Assembly: GCF_000328765.2 (NCBI RefSeq)
Contig: NC_019954.2
Span: forward strand, 562,501 to 626,500
Direction: 5' to 3'
Source: Tepidanaerobacter acetatoxydans Re1
GTDB lineage: Bacteria; Bacillota; Thermosediminibacteria; Thermosediminibacterales; Tepidanaerobacteraceae
Length of the DNA stretch: 64,000 bases
Part shown: positions 19,205 through 26,704 of the stretch, one piece after another
Numbering within the stretch: position 1 is the first letter of the stretch
Layout: every line of letters starts with the position of its first letter
Position numbers and translations under genes: made by a program
The notes under the pieces: generated by a model
Databases searched by the model: none
What the model was told of the DNA's origin: nothing
Seen by the model: the letters and a program-made list of their open reading frames with translations, nothing else

Positions 19205-20095
19205 ATGATCGAAAAATATGTTTATCATTTTTCTCCGGACAATAAACCGGTAGAAAGAGTAAGAAAAGGTGAAACAATTGTATTTAAAACCTTGGACTGT
19301 TTTAGCAATCAAGTAAAAAGTGAAGAGCAATTAGTTACATCTATAGACTTTAATCGGGTAAATCCTGCTACCGGCCCTGTTTTTGTAGAAGAGGCCGAAG
19401 CGGGGGATTTATTATTAGTAGATATAAAAGATATAAAAGTAGATGACAAAGGAGTTATTTCTACTCTGCCGGAAACTGGTCCTTTGAGTCATAAGGCTGA
19501 GCCTAGAACAAAGATTGTTTCAATCAAAGACGGTAAGGCTGTATTTAATGATATTGAATTTTTCACTAAGCCAATGATAGGAGTCATCGGCGTAGCGCCT
19601 AAAGAGGGGGAAATTCCCTGCGGATATCCGGGAAACCATGGGGGCAACATGGATTGTAATAAAATCACGAAAGGAAGTAGGGTGTATTTTCCCATACGAG
19701 TGCCTGGTGCACTATTTCAGCTGGGCGATTTACATGCATCAATGGGAGACGGCGAAATTTGCGGAACAGGAATTGAAATAGCGGGAGAAGTTACTGTAAA
19801 GCTTGATTTAATTAAAGATTTCCTCTTAGAATGGCCTGTATTAGAAACCGATAATGCCTGGTATGTTATAGCAAGTGATGATAAGTTCGAGTCAGCTTTA
19901 AAATATGCATGTGAGCAAATGCAGTTACTGATTAGTAAAGCCTATAATTGGGATATGACGGATGCGTATTTATATATGTCTGTAAAAGGCTCCTTTGAAA
20001 TATGTCAAGGATGCAAACCTTCAGACCTTCCGGTGGTCGTAAGATTTGGAGTTCCTAAAGTTGATGGAAAACCGGGATTAATCCCACTTAAATAA
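19205..20095 (+). CDS. Acetamidase/formamidase family protein
   Basis: 296 residues matching the FmdA/AmdA family: TGPVFVEEAEAGDLLLVDI near residue 58, the GNHGGNMDCNKITKGSRVYFP segment near residue 142, and LGDLHASMGDGEICGTGIE near residue 174. These carry the metal-binding and catalytic residues of formamide/acetamide hydrolases, which release ammonia and the acid. Formate release would feed the Wood-Ljungdahl methyl branch, but that link is speculative. AAAGGAGG lies nine bases before the ATG. The gene stands alone, followed by a strong hairpin terminator. The true amide substrate is unknown. Confidence 0.88.
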   Translation: MIEKYVYHFSPDNKPVERVRKGETIVFKTLDCFSNQVKSEEQLVTSIDFNRVNPATGPVFVEEAEAGDLLLVDIKDIKVDDKGVISTLPETGPLSHKAEPRTKIVSIKDGKAVFNDIEFFTKPMIGVIGVAPKEGEIPCGYPGNHGGNMDCNKITKGSRVYFPIRVPGALFQLGDLHASMGDGEICGTGIEIAGEVTVKLDLIKDFLLEWPVLETDNAWYVIASDDKFESALKYACEQMQLLISKAYNWDMTDAYLYMSVKGSFEICQGCKPSDLPVVVRFGVPKVDGKPGLIPLK

Positions 20096-20178
20096 TTATA
20101 GCAGGAGCGATACTTAAAGATTCCGGTTAATTGAGCGGATACCGCTTTGCTATGCAGTTATTCCGGAAATTTTACGAT

Positions 20179-20243
20179 TATGCTTCCTTTATACTAGACA
20201 GTTAAAACATTAAAACTGTAGAGCATAAAGGAAGCATATTTTT
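20179..20243 (+). terminator. Strong two-part hairpin with T-run
   Basis: A 14-base arm (20179-20192) pairs with 20225-20238, and an inner ACAGTT/AACTGT stem (20198-20203 with 20214-20219) extends it. TTTTT follows. It lies 84 bases after the amidase gene and probably ends its transcript. Confidence 0.8.
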
Positions 20244-20460
20244 ACAAATAGGTTATAATCCATAAGGCTTGACGAAAAAAATAATCTGGCAGGAATTATA
20301 AAAGTAGTAGATTTTAATGATGGCGATAAACTGGGCTTTACTATACTAAAAGCCATTATGCCGAGTCAGGAAATAAACCTCAACTGACAAGCTTTCTATA
20401 AGAAAATACAACAAGATCGACTATTATGCGGTAGTAAAGGGGCATGTATCAGGTCTTACA
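20244..20460 (+). other. Gene-less stretch with coding-like scraps
   Basis: No intact gene was found. One frame at about 20270-20386 reads LAGIIKVVDFNDGDKLGFT before a stop. Another, at about 20394-20530, reads IRSYIAYSAEYIWITADKN before a stop. Both look like decayed coding sequence, and I cannot assign either to a family. They may belong to the lost beginning of the following pseudogene or to an older neighbour. Confidence 0.4.
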
Positions 20461-21358
20461 TTGCGTATAGCGCGGAATATATTTGGATTACTGCCGATAA
20501 AAACTATGAACTACAAAAAAGAAAATGGTAGTTGTGCAGAGGTAGAAAAATCAGTTGGCTCATTTAATGTTGATATTTTAGCAGAAGATATGTCAGGTAA
20601 TTCTGTTGTCATAGAAAATCAACTGGAAAAAACTGATCATGATCATTTAGGGAAATTAGTAACATATAGTGCAAACCTTGAAGCAAAAACTGCCATTTGG
20701 ATAACGTCAGACCCAAGACAGGAGCATATTACAGCAATAACATGGTTAAATGAGTATACCCCCATTAGTTTTTACCTCCTGAAAGTGGAAGCAATTAAAA
20801 TTGGAGAATCAGAACCTGCACCGTTGTTCTATAAAATTGTTGGACCAAGTGAAGATTCTAAAGATATTGGTTCGGAGAAAGCTAAGTTGTCTGAAAGACA
20901 CTATAAACGAAAAGAATTTTGGAGCTTACTTCTAAAAAAGAGTAAGGATAAGACTTCATTATTCTCTTCAATTTCACCGGTTACTTCAAATTGGATAGCT
21001 ACAGGCATAGGACTTACTGGGCTGTCTTTACAGTATGTCATCACATATGATGGTGGAACGGTTGAACTTTACATTGATCGAGGACCTGGTTCTGAGGAAA
21101 TTAATAAGAAAAGATTTGACTATCTTTACTCTAAAAAACATGAAATTGAGAATAATTTGAAAACAGAGCTGGAGTGGGAAAGATTAGATAATAGAAGAGC
21201 ATGTAGAATTAAAAAAAAGTTTTAGTGAAGCGGGATTAGGTGATGAAGATAAATGGGACGAGTTACAAGACAATATGATAAACTTTATGATAATTTTTGA
21301 AAAAGAATTTAGGAAATACGTTCCAGCCTTAAGAAAAATTGTGTCTGAGACTAATTAA
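20461..21358 (+). pseudogene. DUF4268 domain protein, frameshifted and missing its N-terminus
   Basis: The core matches DUF4268 proteins: VGSFNVDILAED, VVIENQLEKTDHDHLGKLVTY, AIWITSDPRQEHITAITWLN, then APLFYKIVGPSED. The C-terminal domain reads KRKEFWSLLLKKS and ends RRACRIKK. At an eight-A run (21211-21218) the frame ends in a premature TAG. Dropping one A continues as SFSEAGLGDEDKWDELQDN to a natural-looking stop at 21356-21358. The N-terminal residues before VEKSVGSF do not resemble the family, and there is no ribosome site at the TTG 20461. These proteins have a nuclease-like fold and an unknown role, sometimes near restriction genes. Confidence 0.75.
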
Positions 21359-21645
21359 ACTTCATCCATTATAATTAAGAGGATTTATTATAACTTACAG
21401 TAAATATAAACATGACAGTAATAATATTTAGGGTGATGCTTGACCCTAGTTTGTACACAGACTGAAATGAGCACTCCTTTGTTACTTTTGTAATTATTTT
21501 ACATATCTATGCTATAATCTCATTTTCGATAGTTGGAGTGCAATAGTCCTTGCAAGTTTTACGAATAGTGATTTTAAAATGTTTATTATTTATAAAAATA
21601 AAATTTAACGTAAAAATATCACAGTGAATTAGAATCTGGGTTTAT

Positions 21646-21727
21646 GTCATTTTGAATGAAACGAAACGGAATGAAGAATCCTAAAAATCGCTCTAACATT
21701 AGATCCTTCGCTATCGCTCAGGATGAC
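21646..21727. repeat. Imperfect inverted repeat of the GTCATnnTGA...TCAnnATGAC type
   Basis: The left end GTCATTTTGAATGAAACG and the right end CGCTATCGCTCAGGATGAC are imperfect inverted complements, with further pairing between GAAGAATCC and GATCCTTC inside. Short elements of this form, with ends like GTCATTCTGAGCGAAG, are scattered in many Clostridia. It encodes nothing and could fold as a long hairpin. Confidence 0.65.
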
Positions 21728-21747
21728 GGTTTTTGTTATTTACAATA

Positions 21748-21891
21748 ATGTTTCACTTCTTCAGAGGCTTCCCAGTCACTAATTATGATGATTACTACGT
21801 AAGTCTTATGGACAGATACTTGGAAAACGAAAAGAAAAAGAGCGTTACAAGGCGCTCGCTGCCTACAATTGATGTAATGCTCCAGCGGTGA
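21748..21891 (+). other. 47-codon coding-like open frame, unidentified
   Basis: The frame from ATG 21748 reads FFRGFPVTNYDDYYVSLMD and then KKKSVTRRSLPTIDVMLQR before TGA. The composition is protein-like, rich in charged residues and with a plausible amphipathic pattern, but there is no ribosome site. It may be the relic of a larger gene. I do not recognise the family. Confidence 0.3.
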
Positions 21892-22046
21892 GCGGTAAAA
21901 GCTGGCGGAGGCTCTTGATTAATTAGGGAGCCGAAAATTACTCGACGCAATCTTATATTAAAGCTTGAATTTAAAGCAAATTCAATATTTGATTATAATT
22001 AATATTAATATAAAAGCCAATCTAGCTTACTTTAGGAGGGGTTGTC

Positions 22047-22694
22047 ATGTTCCAAGATCGTTATGATGCAGGGATACGATTGGCAGAAAAACTGCAAAAG
22101 TATAAAGACGACTCCAATACAATTGTATTTGCAATCCCTAGGGGAGGCGTTATCGTAGCAGATGTCGTATGTGATCAATTAAATCTTCCCATGGATATTG
22201 TAGTTACCAGGAAGATTGGGGCCCCCTTTAATGAAGAATTTGCAATAGGAGCAGTAGATAGTAAAGGTGGTAAGATTTTAAATCACAATGCAATAAACAT
22301 GATTCGTGTAAATGATGAATATATAGAAAAAGAAGCTAAGCGCAAGGCGGAAGAGGCACGAGCCAGGCTGAAAAAGTATAGGGGCAGCGATGAATATGGC
22401 TCATTGTCAGGCAAAAAGGTTTTACTTGTCGATGATGGGATAGCCACAGGTTATACAGTTATGGCGGCTATAAATTTTCTAAGGGAATTAAACCCGATAA
22501 AGTTAATTTTGTGCACACCGGTTATAGCTCCTGATACCCTTACGGAAATGGAAAAGCTGGTAGATGAGCCGGTATGGTTAATATCCGAAGAACCATTTTA
22601 TGCTGTAGGTCAGTTTTATAAAAACTTTTCCCAGGTATCGGATGAGGAGGTTATAAGAGTCTTAAATAAGAGAAAATTTTCTCGGGATAACTGA
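22047..22694 (+). CDS. Phosphoribosyltransferase family protein
   Basis: 215 residues. IVFAIPRGGVIVADVVCDQL near residue 27 and VTRKIGAPFNEEFAIGAV near residue 57 are typical of the stand-alone phosphoribosyltransferase-like family often found near hydrolase genes. The PRPP-binding signature VLLVDDGIATGYT is near residue 129. The family binds phosphorylated ribose donors. The acceptor is unknown. GGAGGGG precedes the ATG at 22047. The next gene is an alpha/beta hydrolase with its own promoter, and this pairing recurs in other bacteria as far as I recall. Confidence 0.85.
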   Translation: MFQDRYDAGIRLAEKLQKYKDDSNTIVFAIPRGGVIVADVVCDQLNLPMDIVVTRKIGAPFNEEFAIGAVDSKGGKILNHNAINMIRVNDEYIEKEAKRKAEEARARLKKYRGSDEYGSLSGKKVLLVDDGIATGYTVMAAINFLRELNPIKLILCTPVIAPDTLTEMEKLVDEPVWLISEEPFYAVGQFYKNFSQVSDEEVIRVLNKRKFSRDN

Positions 22695-22761
22695 ACTATA
22701 CTATTTGGTTCAATTATCAGATAAAAAGATAAAACAGGACAATATTACAGAAAAATCGAAC

Positions 22762-22790
22762 TTGACATAAAAATATAATTAAACTAAGAT
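22762..22790 (+). promoter_or_regulatory. Housekeeping promoter of the alpha/beta hydrolase gene
   Basis: TTGACA (22762-22767), 17-base spacer, TAAGAT (22785-22790), 40 bases before the start codon. Confidence 0.75.
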
Positions 22791-22830
22791 TTATTATATA
22801 AAGACAAAATTAAAGCAGGGAGGGGTTATA

Positions 22831-23664
22831 ATGACAGTGGAAACAATGGAAGGAAAGTTTAAATCCTTTGATGGGACCGAAATTTTTTATCGAAAGGATA
22901 TTCCTAAAACAATTAAGGCAATTGTAGTTATAGTTCATGGATTATGTGAGCATTTGGGAAGATATGATTATGTGACGAATAAGTTTAATGAAAGGGGATT
23001 TGGTGTCTACAGGTTTGATAATCGTGGTCATGGGCAATCAGGTGGTGAGCGAGGTTATGTGGAGGATTTTCAAAATTTCTTTGATGATGCCGATAAAGTT
23101 ATAGATATGGCCTTGGCTGAGCATAAGGGCCTTCCTATATTTATGTTGGGACATAGCATGGGAGGTTTTATAACTGCAGGCTATGGCATGAAATATCCCG
23201 GAAAAATAAAAGGGCAAATCTTGTCTGGACCTGCTTTACTTGAAATTGAAACTTTAGTAAAAGACATAAAAAAGGATAATTTTTTCGAAAAAAATCCAAG
23301 GGGAAAAGCTCCTAATGCTCTAACGAATCTTATATGCAGGGATCCTGAAGTGGTCAAAGCTTATGATGAGGATCCACTGGTGTTAAAAGAAACAAATTTA
23401 AAATTATTGGGAGAAGCCTTTGTTAAAGGGCCGATATGGCTATCGGAAAATATTGATAAATACCAATATCCATGCCTTATACTCCACGGAGGAGAGGATA
23501 AAATAGTTCCTCCGGAATCATCTAAATGGTTCTATGAAAATACACCATCAAAAGATAAGACTATCAAAATTTATAAAGATTGCTACCATGAAATATTAAA
23601 TGAAAAAGCAGAAAAGGATCAGGTAATAAAAGACATTATTACCTGGATGGAGGATAGAATTTAA
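22831..23664 (+). CDS. Alpha/beta hydrolase, monoacylglycerol-lipase type
   Basis: 277 residues. VIVHGLCEHLGRYDYV near residue 33 carries the oxyanion-hole HG, and GHSMGG near residue 107 carries the nucleophile serine. HGGEDKIVPPESSKWFYE near residue 220 supplies the acid, and CYHEILNE near residue 251 the catalytic histidine. The pattern is that of the Hydrolase_4 (monoglyceride lipase/lysophospholipase) group. No signal peptide is seen, so it is cytosolic. The ATG at 22831 follows AGGGAGGGG. A terminator follows directly, so the gene is monocistronic. The physiological ester is unknown. Confidence 0.88.
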   Translation: MTVETMEGKFKSFDGTEIFYRKDIPKTIKAIVVIVHGLCEHLGRYDYVTNKFNERGFGVYRFDNRGHGQSGGERGYVEDFQNFFDDADKVIDMALAEHKGLPIFMLGHSMGGFITAGYGMKYPGKIKGQILSGPALLEIETLVKDIKKDNFFEKNPRGKAPNALTNLICRDPEVVKAYDEDPLVLKETNLKLLGEAFVKGPIWLSENIDKYQYPCLILHGGEDKIVPPESSKWFYENTPSKDKTIKIYKDCYHEILNEKAEKDQVIKDIITWMEDRI

Positions 23665-23678
23665 TTAGTATTTAAGGC

Positions 23679-23712
23679 AAAGCCCTAGACAAACTAACGA
23701 CCTAGGGCTTTT
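23679..23712 (+). terminator. Rho-independent terminator after the hydrolase gene
   Basis: AAAGCCCTAG (23679-23688) pairs with CTAGGGCTTTT (23702-23712) across a 13-base loop. Confidence 0.85.
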
Positions 23713-23954
23713 AAACGGGAGTAATAACCATCTGTAGAGGAATACTAATCCTGACTGATTTCCTGCTTTATTATGCTCAAATCTCATCTTCTTCTAAGAC
23801 GTATTAGCTGACATTAATCCGGGGAATATTTTCGGAAATTATAAATTAGCAAGACTTTTTCCCTGTAGCAGGGATTATTTGAACAGATATAGAACTTTAC
23901 AATACAGATTTTTGCATGTCTTTTGATATTCAACAGAAGGCTGGGAAATAGAAA

Positions 23955-24179
23955 ATGAAAATTAAAGGGGTATTATCTGTAATCATATCTGCATTTTTAT
24001 ATGGATTTACACCAATATTGGCAAGTTTGACATATGAAATGGGCAACAACTCACTGTCAATGACTTTTTATCGTAATTTATTTGCTATTCCATTTTTATT
24101 TGCACTTCTGAAATACGATAATGTAGATATTAAAATTCAAAAACATGATTTAAAAAACATAATTAACCCGTGGTGCTAG
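23955..24179 (+). pseudogene. EamA/DMT-family transporter, truncated by an insertion element
   Basis: The first ~70 residues read like the N-terminus of an EamA permease: two hydrophobic helices around GVLSVIISAFLYGFTPILA and TFYRNLFAIPFLFALL, the latter with the family's YRN motif. The frame then runs into the end of an insertion sequence at 24166 and stops at 24177-24179 after INPWC. A full DMT transporter has ten helices and about 300 residues. The rest of the gene was not found beyond the element. It cannot function as a transporter. Confidence 0.8.
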
Positions 24180-24526
24180 TTCAACTAAAGATAAATACAA
24201 ATAGAAAACTCCGAAAGGATATGTTAACCTATTTTATATATGATTAACTAAAACAATAGAAAGGTTAGCATATGTCGGAGTTTCCTAATAAGTATTCTAT
24301 CAAAGAAATAACTGAATTAAAAGATTTTATCACAGTAGCATATGTCATTATTGACGATATTTACCAGGATGTTACTCCTATATATATTAAAAATCGTCGC
24401 AATATCAAAAACGCTATACTCAGCGATAGTGAAATAATTACCATTGCAATCGTGGGTGAGTTACTTACCATCGACTCCGAAAGAGCTTGGTATAGTTTTT
24501 GTAGCAAAACTGGCTTTAATGGATAA
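24166..24526 (+). mobile_element. IS982-family remnant, left end and transposase 5' part
   Basis: ACCCGTGGTGCTAGTTCAACT-like sequence at 24166 resembles an IS982-type terminal repeat and sits exactly where the EamA frame breaks off. A transposase start follows at 24272: IDDIYQDVTPIYIKNRRNIK, then LSDSEIITIAIVGELL, which is the conserved N-terminus of IS982 transposases. After ERAWYSFC the family match ends and a stop comes at 24524-24526. The catalytic DDE domain and the right end are missing. The element is immobile on its own. Confidence 0.8.
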
Positions 24527-24558
24527 AAAGGATGTAACAGCAGTTTAAATACTGCCGG

Positions 24559-24939
24559 CTAGAAATCATTCTCCATATATTTTGCCAAGGCGGTTGCATC
24601 CTTAATTTCTAAATTATTTTCTCCTGCAAGAGATTCCAGGTGATGTGTAAATTCGTGCAGAAGTACATCCTTTAGTTTTACCTTTAAAATCTCTAAAGGC
24701 ATATCATGGTATACTTTTTTTAGAGAACCATAATATATCCTAATTTGCCTGCCGGTTATATCTGAGCTATATTCCCCCATGACGTATAACTTATTAGGGT
24801 CTTTACTGTTTTTATGCAGTTTATAATCAGGCAATAAAATAATCCCCTTGTTTAATCTGCGAAAAAATTCTCCGGGAATTTCTTCTGCAATTTCATTCAG
24901 AATCTCTAGAATTTCATTTATAGATGGAAAGGCATCCAT
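24559..24939 (-). CDS. Small zinc metallopeptidase-fold protein
   Basis: About 126 residues. The start is the ATG at 24939 (MDAFPSINEI) behind GAAAGGAAT. An upstream TTG overlaps that ribosome site. The motif HEFTHHLE near the C-terminus is the HExxH zinc-binding helix of minimal zincins (the metallopeptidase family formerly DUF1025). The preceding GRQIRIYYGSLKK is a typical edge strand. Such proteins are common, short and uncharacterised. Peptidase activity is unproven. It is transcribed toward the insertion remnant. A GCAGT/ACTGC hairpin just past the stop may end the transcript. Confidence 0.75.
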   Translation of the reverse strand: MDAFPSINEILEILNEIAEEIPGEFFRRLNKGIILLPDYKLHKNSKDPNKLYVMGEYSSDITGRQIRIYYGSLKKVYHDMPLEILKVKLKDVLLHEFTHHLESLAGENNLEIKDATALAKYMENDF

Positions 24940-25051
24940 TATAATAATTCCTTTCAATTTAACCGGTTTTTAATCGTTGATATCAGAGAGTTTAATTTTA
25001 TAGGTTCAAGGATAATTGGGAAACTATATGAAACGGAAAACAAGAAGATAA

Positions 25052-26041
25052 TTATTTGCGATTATCCGCAGGAAAGACCACTCCCATCTGCCTTCTGGCC
25101 TCGTCCAGCACACTCATGATCGAAAGGGAAAGCTTGTGTGAGTTGATATCGGACTCGATTTTTCCGGTCTTTATCAAGTTTATAAATTCGGCTGCTTCAT
25201 AATACATATCGTCTTCTATCTGAGGTCGGGAAATATTTTGGACACCGTCTTTTCGGTAATGTATTGTAATTTTTTGTGGCACTGAAATCTTATCGATAAC
25301 CATACTTCCGCTTTCACCCTGAATTTCGCTTGGGATTGCCGAATCGGTTATCTTTGAATGTATTATCACAGCTTCCATTTCATCATATTTGAGGCAGACA
25401 GTGCCTTGCCCGTCTACTCCGGATTCCAGCATTGTACCAATTGCTATGATGTCTTTAGGAATACCGAATAAATTTATTACAAAATATGTGCAGTAAACAC
25501 CTATGTCCATTAATGAACCGGCAGAAAAGGCGGGGTCAAAAATATTATAACGATTTCCTTGCTTAAATCCATCATATCTGGAAGAATACTGACAAAAGTT
25601 CGCTATTACTCTTCGAATTTTGCCCAATTTATGTAAATTATCTTTTACTGCAATAAAATTAGGAAGAAATCCGGTTTTTAACGCCTCCATTAGTACAACA
25701 TTATTGCCTTTGGAGGCTTTTATCATGTTTTTCACTTCGTTACTATTAGAAGCCAAGGGCTTTTCACATAAAACATGTTTTTTGTGGTTCATAAAAAGTA
25801 TGGATTGCTCTGCATGCAAAGAATTTGGGCTTGCTATGTAAACGGCATCAATTAACGGACTTTTTGCCATATCATCTAAATCTGTGAATATATTTTTGAC
25901 AGAGTAATTTGCCGCAAACTTCTTGGCTTTTTCCTCGGTTCTGGAATAAACAGCAGCAAGTTTGAAATCCTCATTTAGACTTGCTCCCTTTATAAATGCA
26001 TCGGTAATCCAGCTTGTACCGACGACTCCAAACCTAATCAT
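25052..26041 (-). CDS. Gfo/Idh/MocA family NAD(P)-dependent oxidoreductase
   Basis: About 329 residues. The ATG at 26041 is preferred because AAAGGAGG lies nine bases before it, whereas the TTG at 26047 is only three bases from that site. The N-terminal Rossmann fold begins MIRFGVVGTSWI, and the family signature HVLCEKPLASN is near residue 90. The middle AGSLMDIGVYCTYFVINLFG matches the substrate-domain signature. Members oxidise or reduce sugars, inositols and related polyols with NAD(P). The substrate here cannot be told. It is divergent from the Wood-Ljungdahl operon and shares a ~220-base spacer with it. Confidence 0.85.
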   Translation of the reverse strand: MIRFGVVGTSWITDAFIKGASLNEDFKLAAVYSRTEEKAKKFAANYSVKNIFTDLDDMAKSPLIDAVYIASPNSLHAEQSILFMNHKKHVLCEKPLASNSNEVKNMIKASKGNNVVLMEALKTGFLPNFIAVKDNLHKLGKIRRVIANFCQYSSRYDGFKQGNRYNIFDPAFSAGSLMDIGVYCTYFVINLFGIPKDIIAIGTMLESGVDGQGTVCLKYDEMEAVIIHSKITDSAIPSEIQGESGSMVIDKISVPQKITIHYRKDGVQNISRPQIEDDMYYEAAEFINLIKTGKIESDINSHKLSLSIMSVLDEARRQMGVVFPADNRK

Positions 26042-26173
26042 GAGCAATAACCTCCTTTGATAGGCTGAAATTTTAATTACAGTTTTCCCTTAACGCCATT
26101 ACTATGATAATATAGTAAATTCGTGGCTTTTTCAATATAGCAAAATATACCTACTAATTTATTTTAAATCATA

Positions 26174-26202
26174 TTGACAAATATTTATCAATATTGTATC
26201 AT
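26174..26202 (+). promoter_or_regulatory. Near-consensus promoter of the Wood-Ljungdahl operon
   Basis: TTGACA (26174-26179), 17-base spacer, TATCAT (26197-26202). The transcript would start about 55 bases before the first gene. It is the only strong promoter found before the 20-gene cluster. Confidence 0.8.
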
Positions 26203-26265
26203 GAATTCAGGGATTGTGAAAATAATAACAAATATAAAATATTAAAACGAAGAGGGGTATTTAAT

Positions 26266-26685
26266 ATGGTAAAGATTCTTTTTGAAAAAGACCTTTGCCT
26301 CGGATGCAAGACCTGTGAATTAGCTTGTGCGGCAGCTCATTCTGAAACTAAGAGCTTAGCCGGTGCTATAAAGGAGAACAAAATCTCACGACTTAGAATA
26401 AGGACAAAAGGTGGCAAACTGAAATTAGAGCAGTGCATGCTTTGCACAAATCCTCGCTGCATAGCTGCCTGCCCGACCGGTGCACTGTCGAAGGATGAGG
26501 AGTCAGGAATTATAAAGGTAAATAAGATGGCATGTACAGGCTGCGGTCTTTGCGAAGATGCATGTCCCTTTGGTGCTATTGAACTACATACATTTCCTAC
26601 CATGTGCGACAGATGTATGCATTCGGGTAAGCCGCTATGCGCTATGTCGTGCCCAACAAGAGCGTTAAAGGTAAAGATTGTATAA
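26266..26685 (+). CDS. 4Fe-4S ferredoxin of CooF type
   Basis: 139 residues. The ATG at 26266 follows GAGGGG. Upstream in-frame codons overlap the promoter and were rejected. Four cysteine groups are visible: CLGCKTCELAC, CMLCTNPRCIAACP, CTGCGLCEDACP and CDRCMHSGKPLCAMSCP, enough for about four [4Fe-4S] clusters as in CooF/HycB-like electron carriers. Directly upstream of cooS (19 bases), it most likely passes electrons to or from the CO dehydrogenase. The cytosolic partner on the other side (hydrogenase, Rnf or formate dehydrogenase) is not in the window. Confidence 0.87.
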   Translation: MVKILFEKDLCLGCKTCELACAAAHSETKSLAGAIKENKISRLRIRTKGGKLKLEQCMLCTNPRCIAACPTGALSKDEESGIIKVNKMACTGCGLCEDACPFGAIELHTFPTMCDRCMHSGKPLCAMSCPTRALKVKIV

Positions 26686-26704
26686 AAAAACATGAGGTGA
26701 TGTT

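Larger units (their letters stand above)
21359..22046 (+). other. Long intergenic stretch with repeat and small open frame
   Basis: This 688-base region holds an interspersed repeat (21646-21727) and a 47-codon coding-like frame (21748-21891). The rest is AT-rich and shows no gene. A TATAAT at 21994-21999 may be the -10 of the next gene, with no good -35 partner seen. Confidence 0.5.
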
